Counted from the stretch's first letter, positions 6,561 through 15,352 are shown. The stretch is 48,951 nucleotides of DNA from Oscillospiraceae bacterium (GCA_020025275.1 JAHHSI010000016.1:1-48951); one strand, 5' to 3'. Notes: generated from the sequence alone by a model not told the origin. Numbers and translations are program-made.

Positions 6561-8234
6561 TTATTCGATGGAGATGATGTAGTAGTACACGGGCTGACCG
6601 CCGGGCAGAGTCGAAACCTCTGCATCGGGGCATCGGCCGGTAAAGATCTCCGCAGCCGCAGCGGCTGCCTCTTCCTCCACTCCGTCGCCATAGAACGCAG
6701 TGATAAATTCCGCACCCTGCTCGGCCGCATGATCGGCCAGCTTCTGCAAAAGGACATGGATGTCCCGATCCGTACCGAACAGCTTGCCGTTGAGAAGGGC
6801 CAGATAGTCGCCCTCGTTGATGGCGAAGCCGTCAAAGTCGGAGTTGCGGGCGGCATAAGTGATCTGGGCCGTGGTAACAGCGGAAGCAGCCTCGGCCATG
6901 GTGTCGGCCACGGTCTGGGGCTCCGCTTCATCCAGATCGACGTTCATCATCGCAGTGATCCCCTGAGGAACGGTAGCCGTGGGAACCACGATAACTTCCT
7001 TTTCGGTGAGGCCCTGGCACTGCTGAGCGGCCATGATGATGTTCTTGTTGTTAGGCAGAACAAAGACCACCTCACTGGGCACCAGATTGACTTCCTTCAA
7101 AATGGCCTCGGTGGAGGGGTTCATGGTCTGGCCGCCGCTGACGATGCGGTCCACACCCAAATCACGGAAGGCAGCCTCCAGACCGTCACCGGCGCAGACC
7201 GCCAGGAAGCCATAGCGCTTTTCCGCCGGAGCGAAGGTGACTTCCTCCTCCTTGGGAGCGAAGAGCGCCTCCTCGTCGTCCAGATCATCGGCACTGATGG
7301 TCTTTTTACCGGCAGCCACATCCTCGGCCTGAATGACCATGTTCTCGATCTTGGCCAGCTCCAGCGTACCGTACTTCTGGGCCTCGGTGAGGGCGTCGCC
7401 GGGGGTATCGGTGTGGACATGGACCTTGAAGGCCTCGTCATCTTCACCGATCACCAGGCTGTCACCGATGCTGCTGAGGTAGGCACGGAACGGCTCGATG
7501 GAGGTGTTGGGCTTCTTGCGGACAATGAACACGGTATCAAAGGCAAAGGTGATCTCATCGGCGCAGATGGCAAAATCCGCCTTGCTCTGCTCGTTGTGCT
7601 CCTCCACATGGGGCAGCTCCTCCCCCTTGAGGGCACGGAGCATACCTTCGAGAATGATGAGGAAGCCCTTGCCGCCGGCATCCACGACGCCGGCCTTCTG
7701 CAGCACAGGGTTCATGTCGGTGGTCTGTGCCAGCGTTTCATAGCCGGCCTTGATGGTCTCCGTGAGGACATACTCCACGCTGTTGCACTCCTGCGCTGCC
7801 TCTACGGCACGGTCGGCGGCCAGACGGGAAACGGTCAGAACGGTGCCCTCGGCCGGCTTCATAACGGCCTTATAGGCGGTCACGACGCCCTCTTGCAATG
7901 CGGCGGCCAGCTGTGCGCCATCGGCCTCCTGCATCCCCTTGAGAGACTTGGAAATGCCACGGAACAGCAGGGACAAAATCACGCCGGAGTTACCACGGGC
8001 GCCGCGCAGCAGCGCACCGGCCGTGATCTTGGACGCCTCACCCACGGTGGTGGGGTTGGCCTTGCGCAGCTCGTTGGCCGCCGTCTGAATGGTCAGGCTC
8101 ATATTGGTACCGGTATCACCATCGGGCACCGGGAACACGTTCAGGTCGTTAATGGGCTGTTTTTGCAGCGTGATGCAGGCGGAGCCGAAGAGCACCATCT
8201 GCTTAAAAGCAGCACCGCTGATTTTATCTGTCAT
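6561..8234 (-). CDS. fakA: DAK2-domain protein, FakA/YloV type fatty acid kinase subunit
   Basis: Protein of 557 aa. Residues 1-200 form a DAK2 (dihydroxyacetone kinase-like) ATP-binding domain with NVFPVPDGDTGTNMSL, where Asp38 and Asp40 and the following GTN should bind Mg-ATP; the C-terminal half is the FakA-type extension. FakA phosphorylates fatty acids carried by FakB (DegV) proteins, feeding exogenous fatty acids into phospholipid synthesis in Gram-positives. The start has AAAGGAG upstream. It follows an Asp23/Gls24-family gene by 21 bp, the conserved yloU-yloV pairing. No FakB is in this window. Function is taken from the family. Confidence 0.88.
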   Translation of the reverse strand: MTDKISGAAFKQMVLFGSACITLQKQPINDLNVFPVPDGDTGTNMSLTIQTAANELRKANPTTVGEASKITAGALLRGARGNSGVILSLLFRGISKSLKGMQEADGAQLAAALQEGVVTAYKAVMKPAEGTVLTVSRLAADRAVEAAQECNSVEYVLTETIKAGYETLAQTTDMNPVLQKAGVVDAGGKGFLIILEGMLRALKGEELPHVEEHNEQSKADFAICADEITFAFDTVFIVRKKPNTSIEPFRAYLSSIGDSLVIGEDDEAFKVHVHTDTPGDALTEAQKYGTLELAKIENMVIQAEDVAAGKKTISADDLDDEEALFAPKEEEVTFAPAEKRYGFLAVCAGDGLEAAFRDLGVDRIVSGGQTMNPSTEAILKEVNLVPSEVVFVLPNNKNIIMAAQQCQGLTEKEVIVVPTATVPQGITAMMNVDLDEAEPQTVADTMAEAASAVTTAQITYAARNSDFDGFAINEGDYLALLNGKLFGTDRDIHVLLQKLADHAAEQGAEFITAFYGDGVEEEAAAAAAEIFTGRCPDAEVSTLPGGQPVYYYIISIE

Positions 8235-8255
8235 AATTATCTCCTTTGGCTGAAA

Positions 8256-8606
8256 TTACACCGTGACCGAGTCCACGCAGACATTGACCTCGCGGACATC
8301 TACACCGGTATTCTTGTTGACCACATACGTGACCTCACTCATGATCGAGCGGCAGACAGTGGTGATATTCACACCGTTTTCCACGATAATGTGCAGTTCA
8401 ATGGAAACGGAGTTATCGTCATTGTAGGTGACCTTGACGCCCTTGCTCATGGCTTCACGGCGCAGCAGATGGACAAGACCATCGGTCATGCTGCGGTAGG
8501 CCATGCCCTTGACGCCAAAGCAGTTGGTGGCAGCGGCACCGGTAATGGTGGTGAATACAGCGCTGCTGATGGAGATCTCGCCCCGATCGTTCTGGACCTT
8601 AATCAT
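8256..8606 (-). CDS. Asp23/Gls24 family envelope stress protein (YloU type)
   Basis: Small protein of 116 aa of the Asp23/Gls24 family. It opens with GEISISSAVFTTITGAAATNCFGVKGM, the usual family N-terminus, and ends with VREVNVCVDSV. It has no signal peptide; relatives are cytoplasmic or membrane-associated and linked to cell-envelope stress, with no defined reaction. It lies 21 bp upstream of the fakA-like gene and shares its transcript, consistent with a role in envelope lipid balance (inference). A promoter is visible about 70 bp upstream. Confidence 0.88.
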   Translation of the reverse strand: MIKVQNDRGEISISSAVFTTITGAAATNCFGVKGMAYRSMTDGLVHLLRREAMSKGVKVTYNDDNSVSIELHIIVENGVNITTVCRSIMSEVTYVVNKNTGVDVREVNVCVDSVTV

Positions 8607-8674
8607 ATGGTACTTCCTTTCTGAAAGAGGATGAGGTGGCTTTGCATAAGAACATTACTTAGAATGATCACCTA

Positions 8675-8703
8675 ATTATATACGATTTTTCTTGCAATAA
8701 CAA
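8675..8703 (-). promoter_or_regulatory. Promoter of the asp23-fakA pair
   Basis: Minus strand TTGTTA (8703-8698), 17-bp spacer, TATAAT (8680-8675), with a short untranslated leader to the ATG at 8606. Confidence 0.72.
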
Positions 8704-8809
8704 GGGCAAAATAGAAATCGGACACTTTTACGGCAGGTTGTTGCCTTTCTCGGTGCAAAAGAGACCGGCTTTGGGCAAATTCGGCAGAAAAAGCGCCGTC
8801 GCTGCGGGT

Positions 8810-9775
8810 TCAATATCCACGGCGGCGATCCACTAAATGGGTCAGTGGACGGCCGGACGCATAGTTTTCCAGATCACGGCAAAACATATCCACGTTGCGA
8901 TCCACCGTCTCGGGCAGCGAGGTCTGGCCGGAGATATGCGGGGTGAGCAGGAGATTTTTCGTATGCCACAGCGGGTGATCCTCCGGCAGAGGCTCCGGCA
9001 CCATCACGTCCAGTGCCGCACCGGCCAGGCGATCTTCATTCAGCGCCTCCATGAGGGCCTCCTGATCGATGGCCGTACCGCGGCCGACATTGATGACCAA
9101 CGCATTTTTCGGCAAGAGAGCGATGCGCTCCCGATTGAGGATCCCGGCCGTCTCAGCGGTGGCAGGGAGTGCCATGACCAAGATCTCCGTACGCGGAAGG
9201 ATCTGGGAGAGCTGCTCGGTGGAATAGATCCGGTCAAAGGCGCTGTCGCAGGGCTGTTGACGGCGGCGCACTCCGTAGACGGCGGCTGCGCCCATGGCCT
9301 TGGCCCGGCGGGCAAACTGAGTGCCGATGTCGCCGGTTCCCAAAACGGTGATGGTACTGCCATAGATCGAGCCCATGGACGGGATCCGGTTCCAGTGATG
9401 CTGGCGCATATCCTCCATGCACTGGGGCATCTTTCGCAGCAGCATCAGCGTCACCATGGTGATATGCTCGGCAATAGTGAGTCCATAGGCACCGGCGGAG
9501 TTGGTCAGCAGCACATCGGGGCGATGGAACAGCGACTCATCGGTGATGGCCTCCACGCCGGCAAAACAGCTGCAAAACCAGCGCAGGGAGGTGGCACCCC
9601 GGAGGAGTGCACGGGAGGGTTCGCCGTAGATCACCTCATAATCCGCAGCCTGTGCCGGGGAGAGCGGCGTATCAAGAAAGAAATCGGGAGTGAAGCCACA
9701 GCGCTGTGCGGTTTCCCCAATGACGGTACAGTGCTTTTCGCTCAGAAAGGATGCGGAAACGGCCAATTTTCTCAT
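8810..9775 (-). CDS. D-2-hydroxyacid dehydrogenase family protein
   Basis: NAD(P)-dependent D-isomer 2-hydroxyacid dehydrogenase (321 aa), reducing a 2-keto acid to the D-hydroxy acid; the exact substrate is unknown. The Rossmann motif GTGDIGTQFARRAKAMG lies near residues 146-162. The catalytic triad is visible: Arg232 in NVGRGTAID, Glu261 in VPEPLPEDHPLW, His280 in LLLTPHISGQ. The ATG overlaps the stop of the upstream flavoprotein gene (ATGA), with GGAGG just upstream, so the two are co-translated. No clear terminator follows; only a weak 4-bp stem near 8790-8804. Confidence 0.9.
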   Translation of the reverse strand: MRKLAVSASFLSEKHCTVIGETAQRCGFTPDFFLDTPLSPAQAADYEVIYGEPSRALLRGATSLRWFCSCFAGVEAITDESLFHRPDVLLTNSAGAYGLTIAEHITMVTLMLLRKMPQCMEDMRQHHWNRIPSMGSIYGSTITVLGTGDIGTQFARRAKAMGAAAVYGVRRRQQPCDSAFDRIYSTEQLSQILPRTEILVMALPATAETAGILNRERIALLPKNALVINVGRGTAIDQEALMEALNEDRLAGAALDVMVPEPLPEDHPLWHTKNLLLTPHISGQTSLPETVDRNVDMFCRDLENYASGRPLTHLVDRRRGY

Positions 9776-11355
9776 ACGATACCTCCTAAAATATGTTCGG
9801 CACAGCGCATTCCATCGGCCGCGGCGGAGAGGATCCCGCCGGCGTAGCCGGCGCCCTCGCCGCAGGGAAAGACGCCGCGGATGTTGGACTGGCAGGTCTC
9901 ATCCCGCATGATGCGTACGGGGGAGGAGGAGCGGCTCTCTACAGCGGTCAGCACCGCATCGGGGGCGGCATAGCCGGGGAGCTTCCGATCCAGCAGGGGC
10001 AGAGCCTGCTCCAATGTCTGGCAGACAAAAGCAGGCAGACAGGTGTGCAGATCGGTCCACACCACACCGGGGCGATAGCTGGGATGCACGTGCCCGGGGC
10101 CGGTGGATGGCCGGCGGGCCAGAAAATCCTCCACCCGCTGGCAGGGGGCCAGATAGCCGCCGCCGGGGGCGAAGGCGGCTTCCTCCAGCTGCCGCTGGAA
10201 GGTGATGCCGGACAGGGGATGAGCGTCGGGGAAGTCGGCGGGGGTGACGTTAACCAACAATGCGCCGTTGATGTTCTCCTGATCCCGGGCGTATTCGCTC
10301 ATGCCGTTGGTCACCACACGGCCGTCCTCCGAGGCGGCGGCCACCACCTGTCCGCCGGGGCAGACACAGAAGGAGAAAGCGCTGCGGCCGTTGGGCAGAT
10401 GGCACGAGAGCTTATAGGTGGCGGCACCCAGGCAGGGATGGCCGGCAAATTTCTTATACTGTACGGCGTCGATGTCGCTCTGGCGATGCTCGATGCGCAC
10501 GCCCACGGCAAACGGCTTGGCCTCCATATGCACGCCGCCGTCCCACAGCATTTGGAAGGTATCCCGGGCACTGTGGCCCAGAGCCAGCACCAGAGTCCGG
10601 CAGGGGATATGCTGCCGCCCTGTATCGCTGCGGAGCGTCAGGCCGGTGAGCACACCACGGTCGTGGTGTACCTGCTCCAAGCGGTGGGAAAAGCGGATCT
10701 CGCAGCCGAGTTCCCGCAGATGACGGCGGAGATTTTTCAGCACGATGTGGAGATAATCGGTGCCCACATGGGGCTTGGCATCGGTGAGAATGGTGGCGGG
10801 GGCGCCGCAGGCCACCAGCTGCTCCAAGATCCAGCGGTGGCGTGGGTCCTTGGTGCCGGTATTCAGCTTGCCATCGGAAAACGCCCCCGCGCCGCCCTCG
10901 CCAAACTGCACATTGGACTCCGTGTTCAAAAGACCACTCTGCCAGAAAAGCGCCACATCCTCCGCACGCTCCTCAGCGCACTTGCCGCGCTCCAGAAGCA
11001 GGGGGCGCAGGCCGGCATGGGCCAGCACGAGAGCGGCAAAAAGACCGGCAGGTCCGGCGCCTACCACCACGGGGGGCAGCTCCGGCGCCGGACGGGCGGC
11101 GGGCAGTCGGTAGCTCTGGGGGTGGTAGAGTGACACACGGCGGTCACGGCAGCGGCGCAGGACCGACGCTTCCCGCTTGACCCGGACGGCCACCGTATAC
11201 ACCAGCAGCAGCTGTTCTCGGGCGTCCACCGCACGGCGCAGGATCTGCACCTCCTCGATCTCCTCCGGGGAGATACGCAGCAGGCGGGCAGCCTTGCCCT
11301 TGAGGGCGGATTCCGGTTGTTCCGGGGTTAGATGTACTTGATCGAGACGCAGCAT
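9772..11355 (-). CDS. FAD-dependent oxidoreductase, COG2509 type
   Basis: Flavoprotein of 527 aa. The first ~85 residues form an N-terminal helper domain seen in COG2509 proteins, then a dinucleotide-binding motif VVVGAGPAGLFAALVLAHAG starts near residue 95. FGEGGAGAFSDGKLNTGTKD and the C-terminal GVFPCGEGAGYAGGILSAAADG, which contacts FAD, are family hallmarks. Relatives have no settled substrate. The start uses GAGGTGATGGG as ribosome binding site. It is the first gene of a two-gene operon with the hydroxyacid dehydrogenase (4-bp overlap), so a paired redox step on related substrates is possible but unproven. Confidence 0.88.
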   Translation of the reverse strand: MLRLDQVHLTPEQPESALKGKAARLLRISPEEIEEVQILRRAVDAREQLLLVYTVAVRVKREASVLRRCRDRRVSLYHPQSYRLPAARPAPELPPVVVGAGPAGLFAALVLAHAGLRPLLLERGKCAEERAEDVALFWQSGLLNTESNVQFGEGGAGAFSDGKLNTGTKDPRHRWILEQLVACGAPATILTDAKPHVGTDYLHIVLKNLRRHLRELGCEIRFSHRLEQVHHDRGVLTGLTLRSDTGRQHIPCRTLVLALGHSARDTFQMLWDGGVHMEAKPFAVGVRIEHRQSDIDAVQYKKFAGHPCLGAATYKLSCHLPNGRSAFSFCVCPGGQVVAAASEDGRVVTNGMSEYARDQENINGALLVNVTPADFPDAHPLSGITFQRQLEEAAFAPGGGYLAPCQRVEDFLARRPSTGPGHVHPSYRPGVVWTDLHTCLPAFVCQTLEQALPLLDRKLPGYAAPDAVLTAVESRSSSPVRIMRDETCQSNIRGVFPCGEGAGYAGGILSAAADGMRCAEHILGGIV

Positions 11356-11572
11356 CCCATCACCTCGTTTACAATAAGTTAAAAAATCAGGGGGGAATCT
11401 TAAAGATTCAATTAAGCTTTCCCCTTATCATAGAACATATAAGATATGTATGACATGATACCATATTCCGACCAAACCCACAAGAATCCGACCAAAGAAA
11501 ATCGGGAGGCAACGAGTTTTCTTTGCATCAGGGAGCTTCTCACCGGTCGGAGCGAGTAAGGAGGATTTTTCA
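11356..11572. other. Divergent control region
   Basis: Separates the minus-strand flavoprotein operon from htrA on the plus strand. It holds a palindrome GAATCTTAAAGATTC (11395-11409), an A/T-rich stretch (11420-11470) and direct repeats (see 11466-11496). I could not settle on a single promoter for either side. Confidence 0.55.
11466..11496. repeat. Direct repeats upstream of htrA
   Basis: TTCCGACCAAA at 11466-11476 and ATCCGACCAAA at 11486-11496 share ten identical bases 20 bp apart, two DNA turns, as in tandem sites for a dimeric regulator. A related inverted CGGTCGGA occurs further down, near 11543-11550. Confidence 0.55.
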
Positions 11573-13105
11573 ATGAATCAGGACAACGAGTATAACTATC
11601 GCTATGGCAGTGGTCAGGAACTGCCCAAGGATGATTATGTTCCCCAGCCGAGAAACGGTACCCCTGTGGAACGTACATCGCACCCACAGGAGCAGCCCCC
11701 GGTGGAGAAGGCGGCACCGCAGTATCCGGTGGATCACAGCAATGGCGGACACGGCGAGGGGGCCTGTGACAATGGGCCCCGTGACCACACGGCCCGCGGG
11801 GACATTCCCTATAGCACCGTGCCGCCGCGGTCTACCGACCAAGGCCCCCGGCCCGGGACGCCGCCCAGACCGCCCAAAAAGTCCTTTTGGCAGCGCAGTG
11901 CGGTGCGGATCACGGCATGGATCCTCTGCGGCGTGCTGATCGGCGGCTTGAGCGGCTACGGCGGTGCCATGCTGGCGGCCAACCACCGCAAAGCGGCTAC
12001 GATTCACGAGAGTGATCGCACGGCCTCGGAGGTAGAGATCAAGAAGGTGGATGGGCAGACGCTGATGACGCCGGCGGAGGTGTACGCCTCTACGGTGAAC
12101 AGTGTGGTCTCCATCAACAGTTCCGCCACCACCAACGTGTTCGGCCAGACGGTGGAGTCGGCCTCCTCGGGCAGCGGTTTTGTGGTGACCGAAAACGGCT
12201 ATATCGTCACCAACCACCATGTGGTAGACGGAGCGACGTCCGTGACGGTAACGCTCTACAACGGGGAGACGTATCCGGCGGCCATTATCGGCGGCGACAG
12301 CGACTACGATCTGGCCGTACTGAAGGTGGAGGCCGAGGGCCTGTCCCCGGTGACACTGGGCAACAGCGCCGATGTGAATGTAGGCGATACGGTGCTGGCC
12401 ATCGGCAATCCTCTGGGCGAGCTGACATTCAGTCAGAGTCAGGGCAGTGTCTCCAGTGCCAACCGTGCCATCAACGTGGACGGGACACCTTTTAATATGA
12501 TTCAGGTGGATGCCTCCATCAACCCCGGCAACTCCGGCGGTCCCCTGATGAACCTGTACGGCGAGGTGATCGGCATTGTATCGGCCAAGTACTCCAGCTA
12601 TGCAAACACCGTCGTGGAGGGGCTGGGCTTTGCCATCCCCATCAGCGATGTGAAGGCCGTGATCGCAGACATCATGGAGAACGGACAGGTGACGGGCAAG
12701 GCGTATCTGGCCATCACGGCCGGCACCATGAACGCCCAGATGGCCGAGCAGTATCAGATCGATCTGAAGGAAGGCGTCTTTGTCTACGCAGTGGAAAAGG
12801 GCGGCGCCGGTGACCGGGCCGGCCTGCGGCTGGGCGATGTGATCACCAAGATGGGCGACCGGGAGATCAAGAGCATGGAGGACCTCAGTGCGGCGAAAAA
12901 GGGACACAAGGCCGGCGAGACGGTGGAGATCACCTTCTATCGCAGCGGCGAGTACCAGACGGCGCAGATGACCTTCGACGAGCAGCCCCAGACCACCGGA
13001 CAGCCGGAGACACAGCCTCAGGCCCAGCAGCCGCCCCGCAACGAATATCAGGTGCCCGGCATGGATCTCTACGACTTCTACCAATATTTTTTCGGTAGAA
13101 ACTGA
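11573..13105 (+). CDS. htrA: S1C family serine protease, HtrA/DegP type, membrane-anchored
   Basis: Envelope protease of 510 aa that degrades misfolded exported proteins. Residues 1-105 are a Pro/Gly/charged, probably disordered cytoplasmic region; one membrane segment follows at about 113-136; then a trypsin-like domain with His216 (TNHHVVDG), Asp246 (DYDLAVLKV) and Ser321 (NPGNSGGPLMN); then one PDZ domain (about 385-475, GVFVYAVEKGGAGDRAGLRLGD) and a Gln/Pro-rich tail. All catalytic residues are intact. AAGGAGG precedes the ATG. It is monocistronic, ending in a strong terminator. Direct repeats upstream may be an envelope-stress operator. Confidence 0.94.
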   Translation: MNQDNEYNYRYGSGQELPKDDYVPQPRNGTPVERTSHPQEQPPVEKAAPQYPVDHSNGGHGEGACDNGPRDHTARGDIPYSTVPPRSTDQGPRPGTPPRPPKKSFWQRSAVRITAWILCGVLIGGLSGYGGAMLAANHRKAATIHESDRTASEVEIKKVDGQTLMTPAEVYASTVNSVVSINSSATTNVFGQTVESASSGSGFVVTENGYIVTNHHVVDGATSVTVTLYNGETYPAAIIGGDSDYDLAVLKVEAEGLSPVTLGNSADVNVGDTVLAIGNPLGELTFSQSQGSVSSANRAINVDGTPFNMIQVDASINPGNSGGPLMNLYGEVIGIVSAKYSSYANTVVEGLGFAIPISDVKAVIADIMENGQVTGKAYLAITAGTMNAQMAEQYQIDLKEGVFVYAVEKGGAGDRAGLRLGDVITKMGDREIKSMEDLSAAKKGHKAGETVEITFYRSGEYQTAQMTFDEQPQTTGQPETQPQAQQPPRNEYQVPGMDLYDFYQYFFGRN

Positions 13106-13145
13106 CAGGAAACTGCGGTAAAGAAGTGAATATTTGCTTTAAAGT

Positions 13146-13177
13146 GATGCGGTGTAGCTTGCGCTACACCGCATTTT
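13146..13177 (+). terminator. Terminator of htrA
   Basis: ATGCGGTGTAGC and GCTACACCGCAT form a perfect 12-bp stem with a TTGC loop, followed by six T. Confidence 0.95.
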
Positions 13178-13222
13178 TTGCTTGAAAAACATATAATTAA
13201 CCGAAAAACAGAGAAAAAAGTT

Positions 13223-13251
13223 TTGACATTCAAAAAGAAGGGTGTTAGAAT
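13223..13251 (+). promoter_or_regulatory. Promoter of the symporter gene
   Basis: TTGACA (13223-13228), 17-bp spacer, TAGAAT (13246-13251), about 30 bp upstream of the start codon. Confidence 0.8.
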
Positions 13252-13287
13252 GAGCTATCTTGCATAAGCAAAAAGGAGGAGAGAGTT

Positions 13288-14631
13288 TTGAAAGAACGCG
13301 AACGATTGGGGTCCCGGCTGGGCTTTATTCTGCTCAGCGCCGGCTGCGCGATTGGCTGCGGCAACGTGTGGAAATTTCCGTGGATGGCAGGACAATATGG
13401 CGGCGGGGGATTTGTACTGGTGTATGTTATCTTCCTGATTTTGCTGGGTCTCCCTGTTATGGTGATGGAGTTTGCTCTGGGCCGCGCAGCACAGGCCAGC
13501 CCGGTTCGGATGTATCAGAAACTGGAAAAGCCGGGCCAGAAATGGCACATTCACGGCTATTTTGGCCTGTTGGGCAATGTCTGCCTGATGGCCTTTTATA
13601 CCACGGTGGCCGGATGGCTTTTGTACTATTTTGTAAAGTTTGTGTCCGGAAGCAGCAGTGATCTGGGCTTTGTCCCCATGATCACCAATCCCGGCGTCAA
13701 TCTGTCCTTTATGGCGGTCATCGTGGTGCTGGGCTTTATCGTGGTCAGCTTCCAGCTGCAGGGCGGTCTGGAGCGTGTGACCAAGGTGATGATGATCACC
13801 CTGCTGCTGCTGATGGTGGCCCTGACGGTCCACAGCATGACGCTGCCCGGTGCCGCCGCAGGACTGAAGTTCTACCTGCTGCCTGATTTTTCCAAGATCA
13901 CCCCTGCGGTGGTGGTGGGGGCCATGAATCAGGCCTTCTTTACCCTGAGTTTGGGCATCGGCGCCATGGCGATTTTCGGCAGCTACATCGATAAGACCCA
14001 CTCCCTGCTCAGCGAGTCGGTGAATGTGGTGATTCTGGATACCTTTGTGGCCGTGATGGCCGGACTGATCATTTTCCCCGCCTGCGAGACCTACGGCGTG
14101 GAGGTGACCTCCGGGCCTCCGCTGCTGTTTGACGCCATGGCCTCCGTGTTCAACCACATGGCCGGCGGCCGTCTGTGGGGCAGCATTTTCTTCCTGTTCA
14201 TGGTGTTTGCGGCCTTTACCACGGTACTGGCCGTGTTTGAGAACATTCTGGCCTGTGTTCGGGAGATGACCGGCTGGAGCCGCCGCAAGGGCTGCGTCGT
14301 CTGCGGCGTGGTCATCCTGGCGCTGGGCTCCACCACGGCGCTGGGGTACAGCGTCTTTTCCGGGTTCCAGCCCTTTGCTCCGGGCTCTGCGTGGCTGGAT
14401 TTCTGGGACTTTATCGTCAGCACCAACCTGCTGCCGCTGGGCTCCATGATCATTGCGGTGTTCTGCTGCAATAAGCGTTGGGGCTGGGGCTGGGACAACC
14501 TGCTGCAGGAGGCCAACACCGGTAAGGGCTTACAGGTAAAGCCGTGGATGCGTCCGCTCTTTGCCTACATCGTGCCGCTGGCCATCGTATTCCTGTACGT
14601 AGTGGGGCTCATCAATTTCCCCTGGAAATAA
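13288..14631 (+). CDS. Sodium-dependent transporter, neurotransmitter:sodium symporter family
   Basis: Membrane symporter of 447 aa in the NSS/SNF (LeuT-fold) family, importing an amino acid or amine with Na+. The first membrane helix carries the family pattern GFILLSAGCAIGCGNVWKFPW, followed by GQYGGGGFVLVYVIFLILLGLPVMVMEFALG. About eleven to twelve hydrophobic segments follow. Bacterial members often have 11 or 12. The start codon is TTG at 13288, supported by AGGAGG 8-9 nt upstream and by the family N-terminus. The substrate cannot be predicted. It has its own promoter and terminator. Confidence 0.93.
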   Translation: MKERERLGSRLGFILLSAGCAIGCGNVWKFPWMAGQYGGGGFVLVYVIFLILLGLPVMVMEFALGRAAQASPVRMYQKLEKPGQKWHIHGYFGLLGNVCLMAFYTTVAGWLLYYFVKFVSGSSSDLGFVPMITNPGVNLSFMAVIVVLGFIVVSFQLQGGLERVTKVMMITLLLLMVALTVHSMTLPGAAAGLKFYLLPDFSKITPAVVVGAMNQAFFTLSLGIGAMAIFGSYIDKTHSLLSESVNVVILDTFVAVMAGLIIFPACETYGVEVTSGPPLLFDAMASVFNHMAGGRLWGSIFFLFMVFAAFTTVLAVFENILACVREMTGWSRRKGCVVCGVVILALGSTTALGYSVFSGFQPFAPGSAWLDFWDFIVSTNLLPLGSMIIAVFCCNKRWGWGWDNLLQEANTGKGLQVKPWMRPLFAYIVPLAIVFLYVVGLINFPWK

Positions 14632-14657
14632 GACGGACAGGAGCCGTGTGCAAAAAG

Positions 14658-14691
14658 AAAGGGCAGCTGCGGGTGCGGCTGCCCTTTTTGC
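14658..14691 (+). terminator. Terminator of the symporter gene
   Basis: AAAGGGCAGC and GCTGCCCTTT flank a short GC-rich loop and end in a T run. Confidence 0.9.
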
Positions 14692-14711
14692 CGTATCGGG
14701 GGAAAAAGTGG

Positions 14712-14740
14712 TTTACAAAAGCGGTGCTGCTTTTTATAAT
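14712..14740 (+). promoter_or_regulatory. Promoter of the DUF3842 gene
   Basis: TTTACA (14712-14717), 17-bp spacer, TATAAT (14735-14740), about 45 bp before the start codon. Confidence 0.82.
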
Positions 14741-14785
14741 AGTATCAAAACCAATGGTTGGAGATATGAGGAGAGGCGGAATGAG

Positions 14786-15208
14786 ATGAAGATCCTGGTG
14801 ATTGATGGACAGGGCGGCGGTGTCGGAAAGCAGCTGGTGGAGGGGATCCGAAAGGCGATCCCCGATGCGGACATTACGGCTGTGGGTACCAACGCATTGG
14901 CGGCACAGGCCATGCTGAAGGCGGGCGCACGGCAGGCGGCCACCGGAGAAAATGCGGTGGTGGTGGCCTGCCGCACGGCGGAGATCATTGCCGGTCCGGT
15001 GGGGATCGTGGTGGCCGATGCCCTGCTGGGGGAGATCACGCCCAAGATGGCGCAGGCGGTGGGCAGCAGTCCGGCTTGGCGTGTGCTGGTGCCCATGGAT
15101 CTATGCCACAACTATATTGCCGGGGTGCAGAAGGTCCCGGTGGCAAGACTGATCGAGGATGGCGTACAGCGCATCCGGGAGATCATTCGGGAGAATGCTT
15201 GCAATTAA
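14786..15208 (+). CDS. DUF3842 family protein
   Basis: Small protein of 140 aa of unknown function found widely in Clostridia. It begins with a nucleotide-binding-like turn, KILVIDGQGGGVGKQLVEGI, and has alternating strands and helices like a single Rossmann-type domain (NALAAQAMLKAGARQAATGENAVVVACR). No membrane segment is seen. The open frame continues 46 codons upstream, but that part spans a terminator and a promoter, so ATG 14786 is chosen; AGGAGA lies about 12 nt upstream. It is probably monocistronic, because a new promoter overlaps its 3' end. Name from family memory, function unknown. Confidence 0.8.
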   Translation: MKILVIDGQGGGVGKQLVEGIRKAIPDADITAVGTNALAAQAMLKAGARQAATGENAVVVACRTAEIIAGPVGIVVADALLGEITPKMAQAVGSSPAWRVLVPMDLCHNYIAGVQKVPVARLIEDGVQRIREIIRENACN

Positions 15209-15227
15209 GAGCGTGCCATGCTATAAT
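15199..15227 (+). promoter_or_regulatory. Promoter of the ecfA1-ecfA2-ecfT-S operon
   Basis: TTGCAA (15199-15204), 17-bp spacer, TATAAT (15222-15227). The -35 overlaps the end of the DUF3842 gene. Start of transcription would be near 15234, giving a leader of about 138 nt. Confidence 0.82.
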
Positions 15228-15233
15228 GAATGC

Positions 15234-15352
15234 GATTTGTCGGAAAGATCCGACGTATAACAGCTGAAGCTGTTTTTTGCAGGAAATTTGTTTGTCAAGA
15301 TGAGTCATGAAGGCTACCATAACCGTTGTGCGGCTATGGCGGCCTTTTTTTG
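15234..15352 (+). promoter_or_regulatory. Structured leader of the ECF operon, candidate riboswitch
   Basis: The leader has three hairpins in order: GTCGGA/TCCGAC with loop AAGA (15239-15254), AACAGC/GCTGTT with loop TGAA followed by T residues (15259-15278), and a longer terminator-like stem (15312-15350). None matches a riboswitch class I can recognise by eye (no TPP, cobalamin, T-box or purine core). Its position before a vitamin-type transporter suggests regulation by premature termination. The ligand, if any, is unknown. Confidence 0.5.
15312..15350 (+). terminator. Terminator-like hairpin upstream of ecfA1
   Basis: GGCTACCATAACCG pairs with CGGCTATGGCGGCC (a few mismatches) and is followed by seven T, ending 20 bp before the ecfA1 start. 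A full terminator between a promoter and its gene implies attenuation. Confidence 0.7.

Noticed and set aside
6555..8624. 689-codon plus-strand open frame opposite fakA and asp23.
   Set aside because: Overlaps two well-supported minus-strand genes entirely, lacks a ribosome site, and begins in the terminator region.
14648..14785. Longer N-terminus for the DUF3842 protein.
   Set aside because: This stretch contains the upstream gene's terminator and a consensus promoter; the family N-terminus begins at 14786.
15234..15352. Considered T-box, TPP, cobalamin, purine and THF riboswitches for the ECF leader.
   Set aside because: None of their conserved cores is visible by eye; left as an unclassified structured leader.
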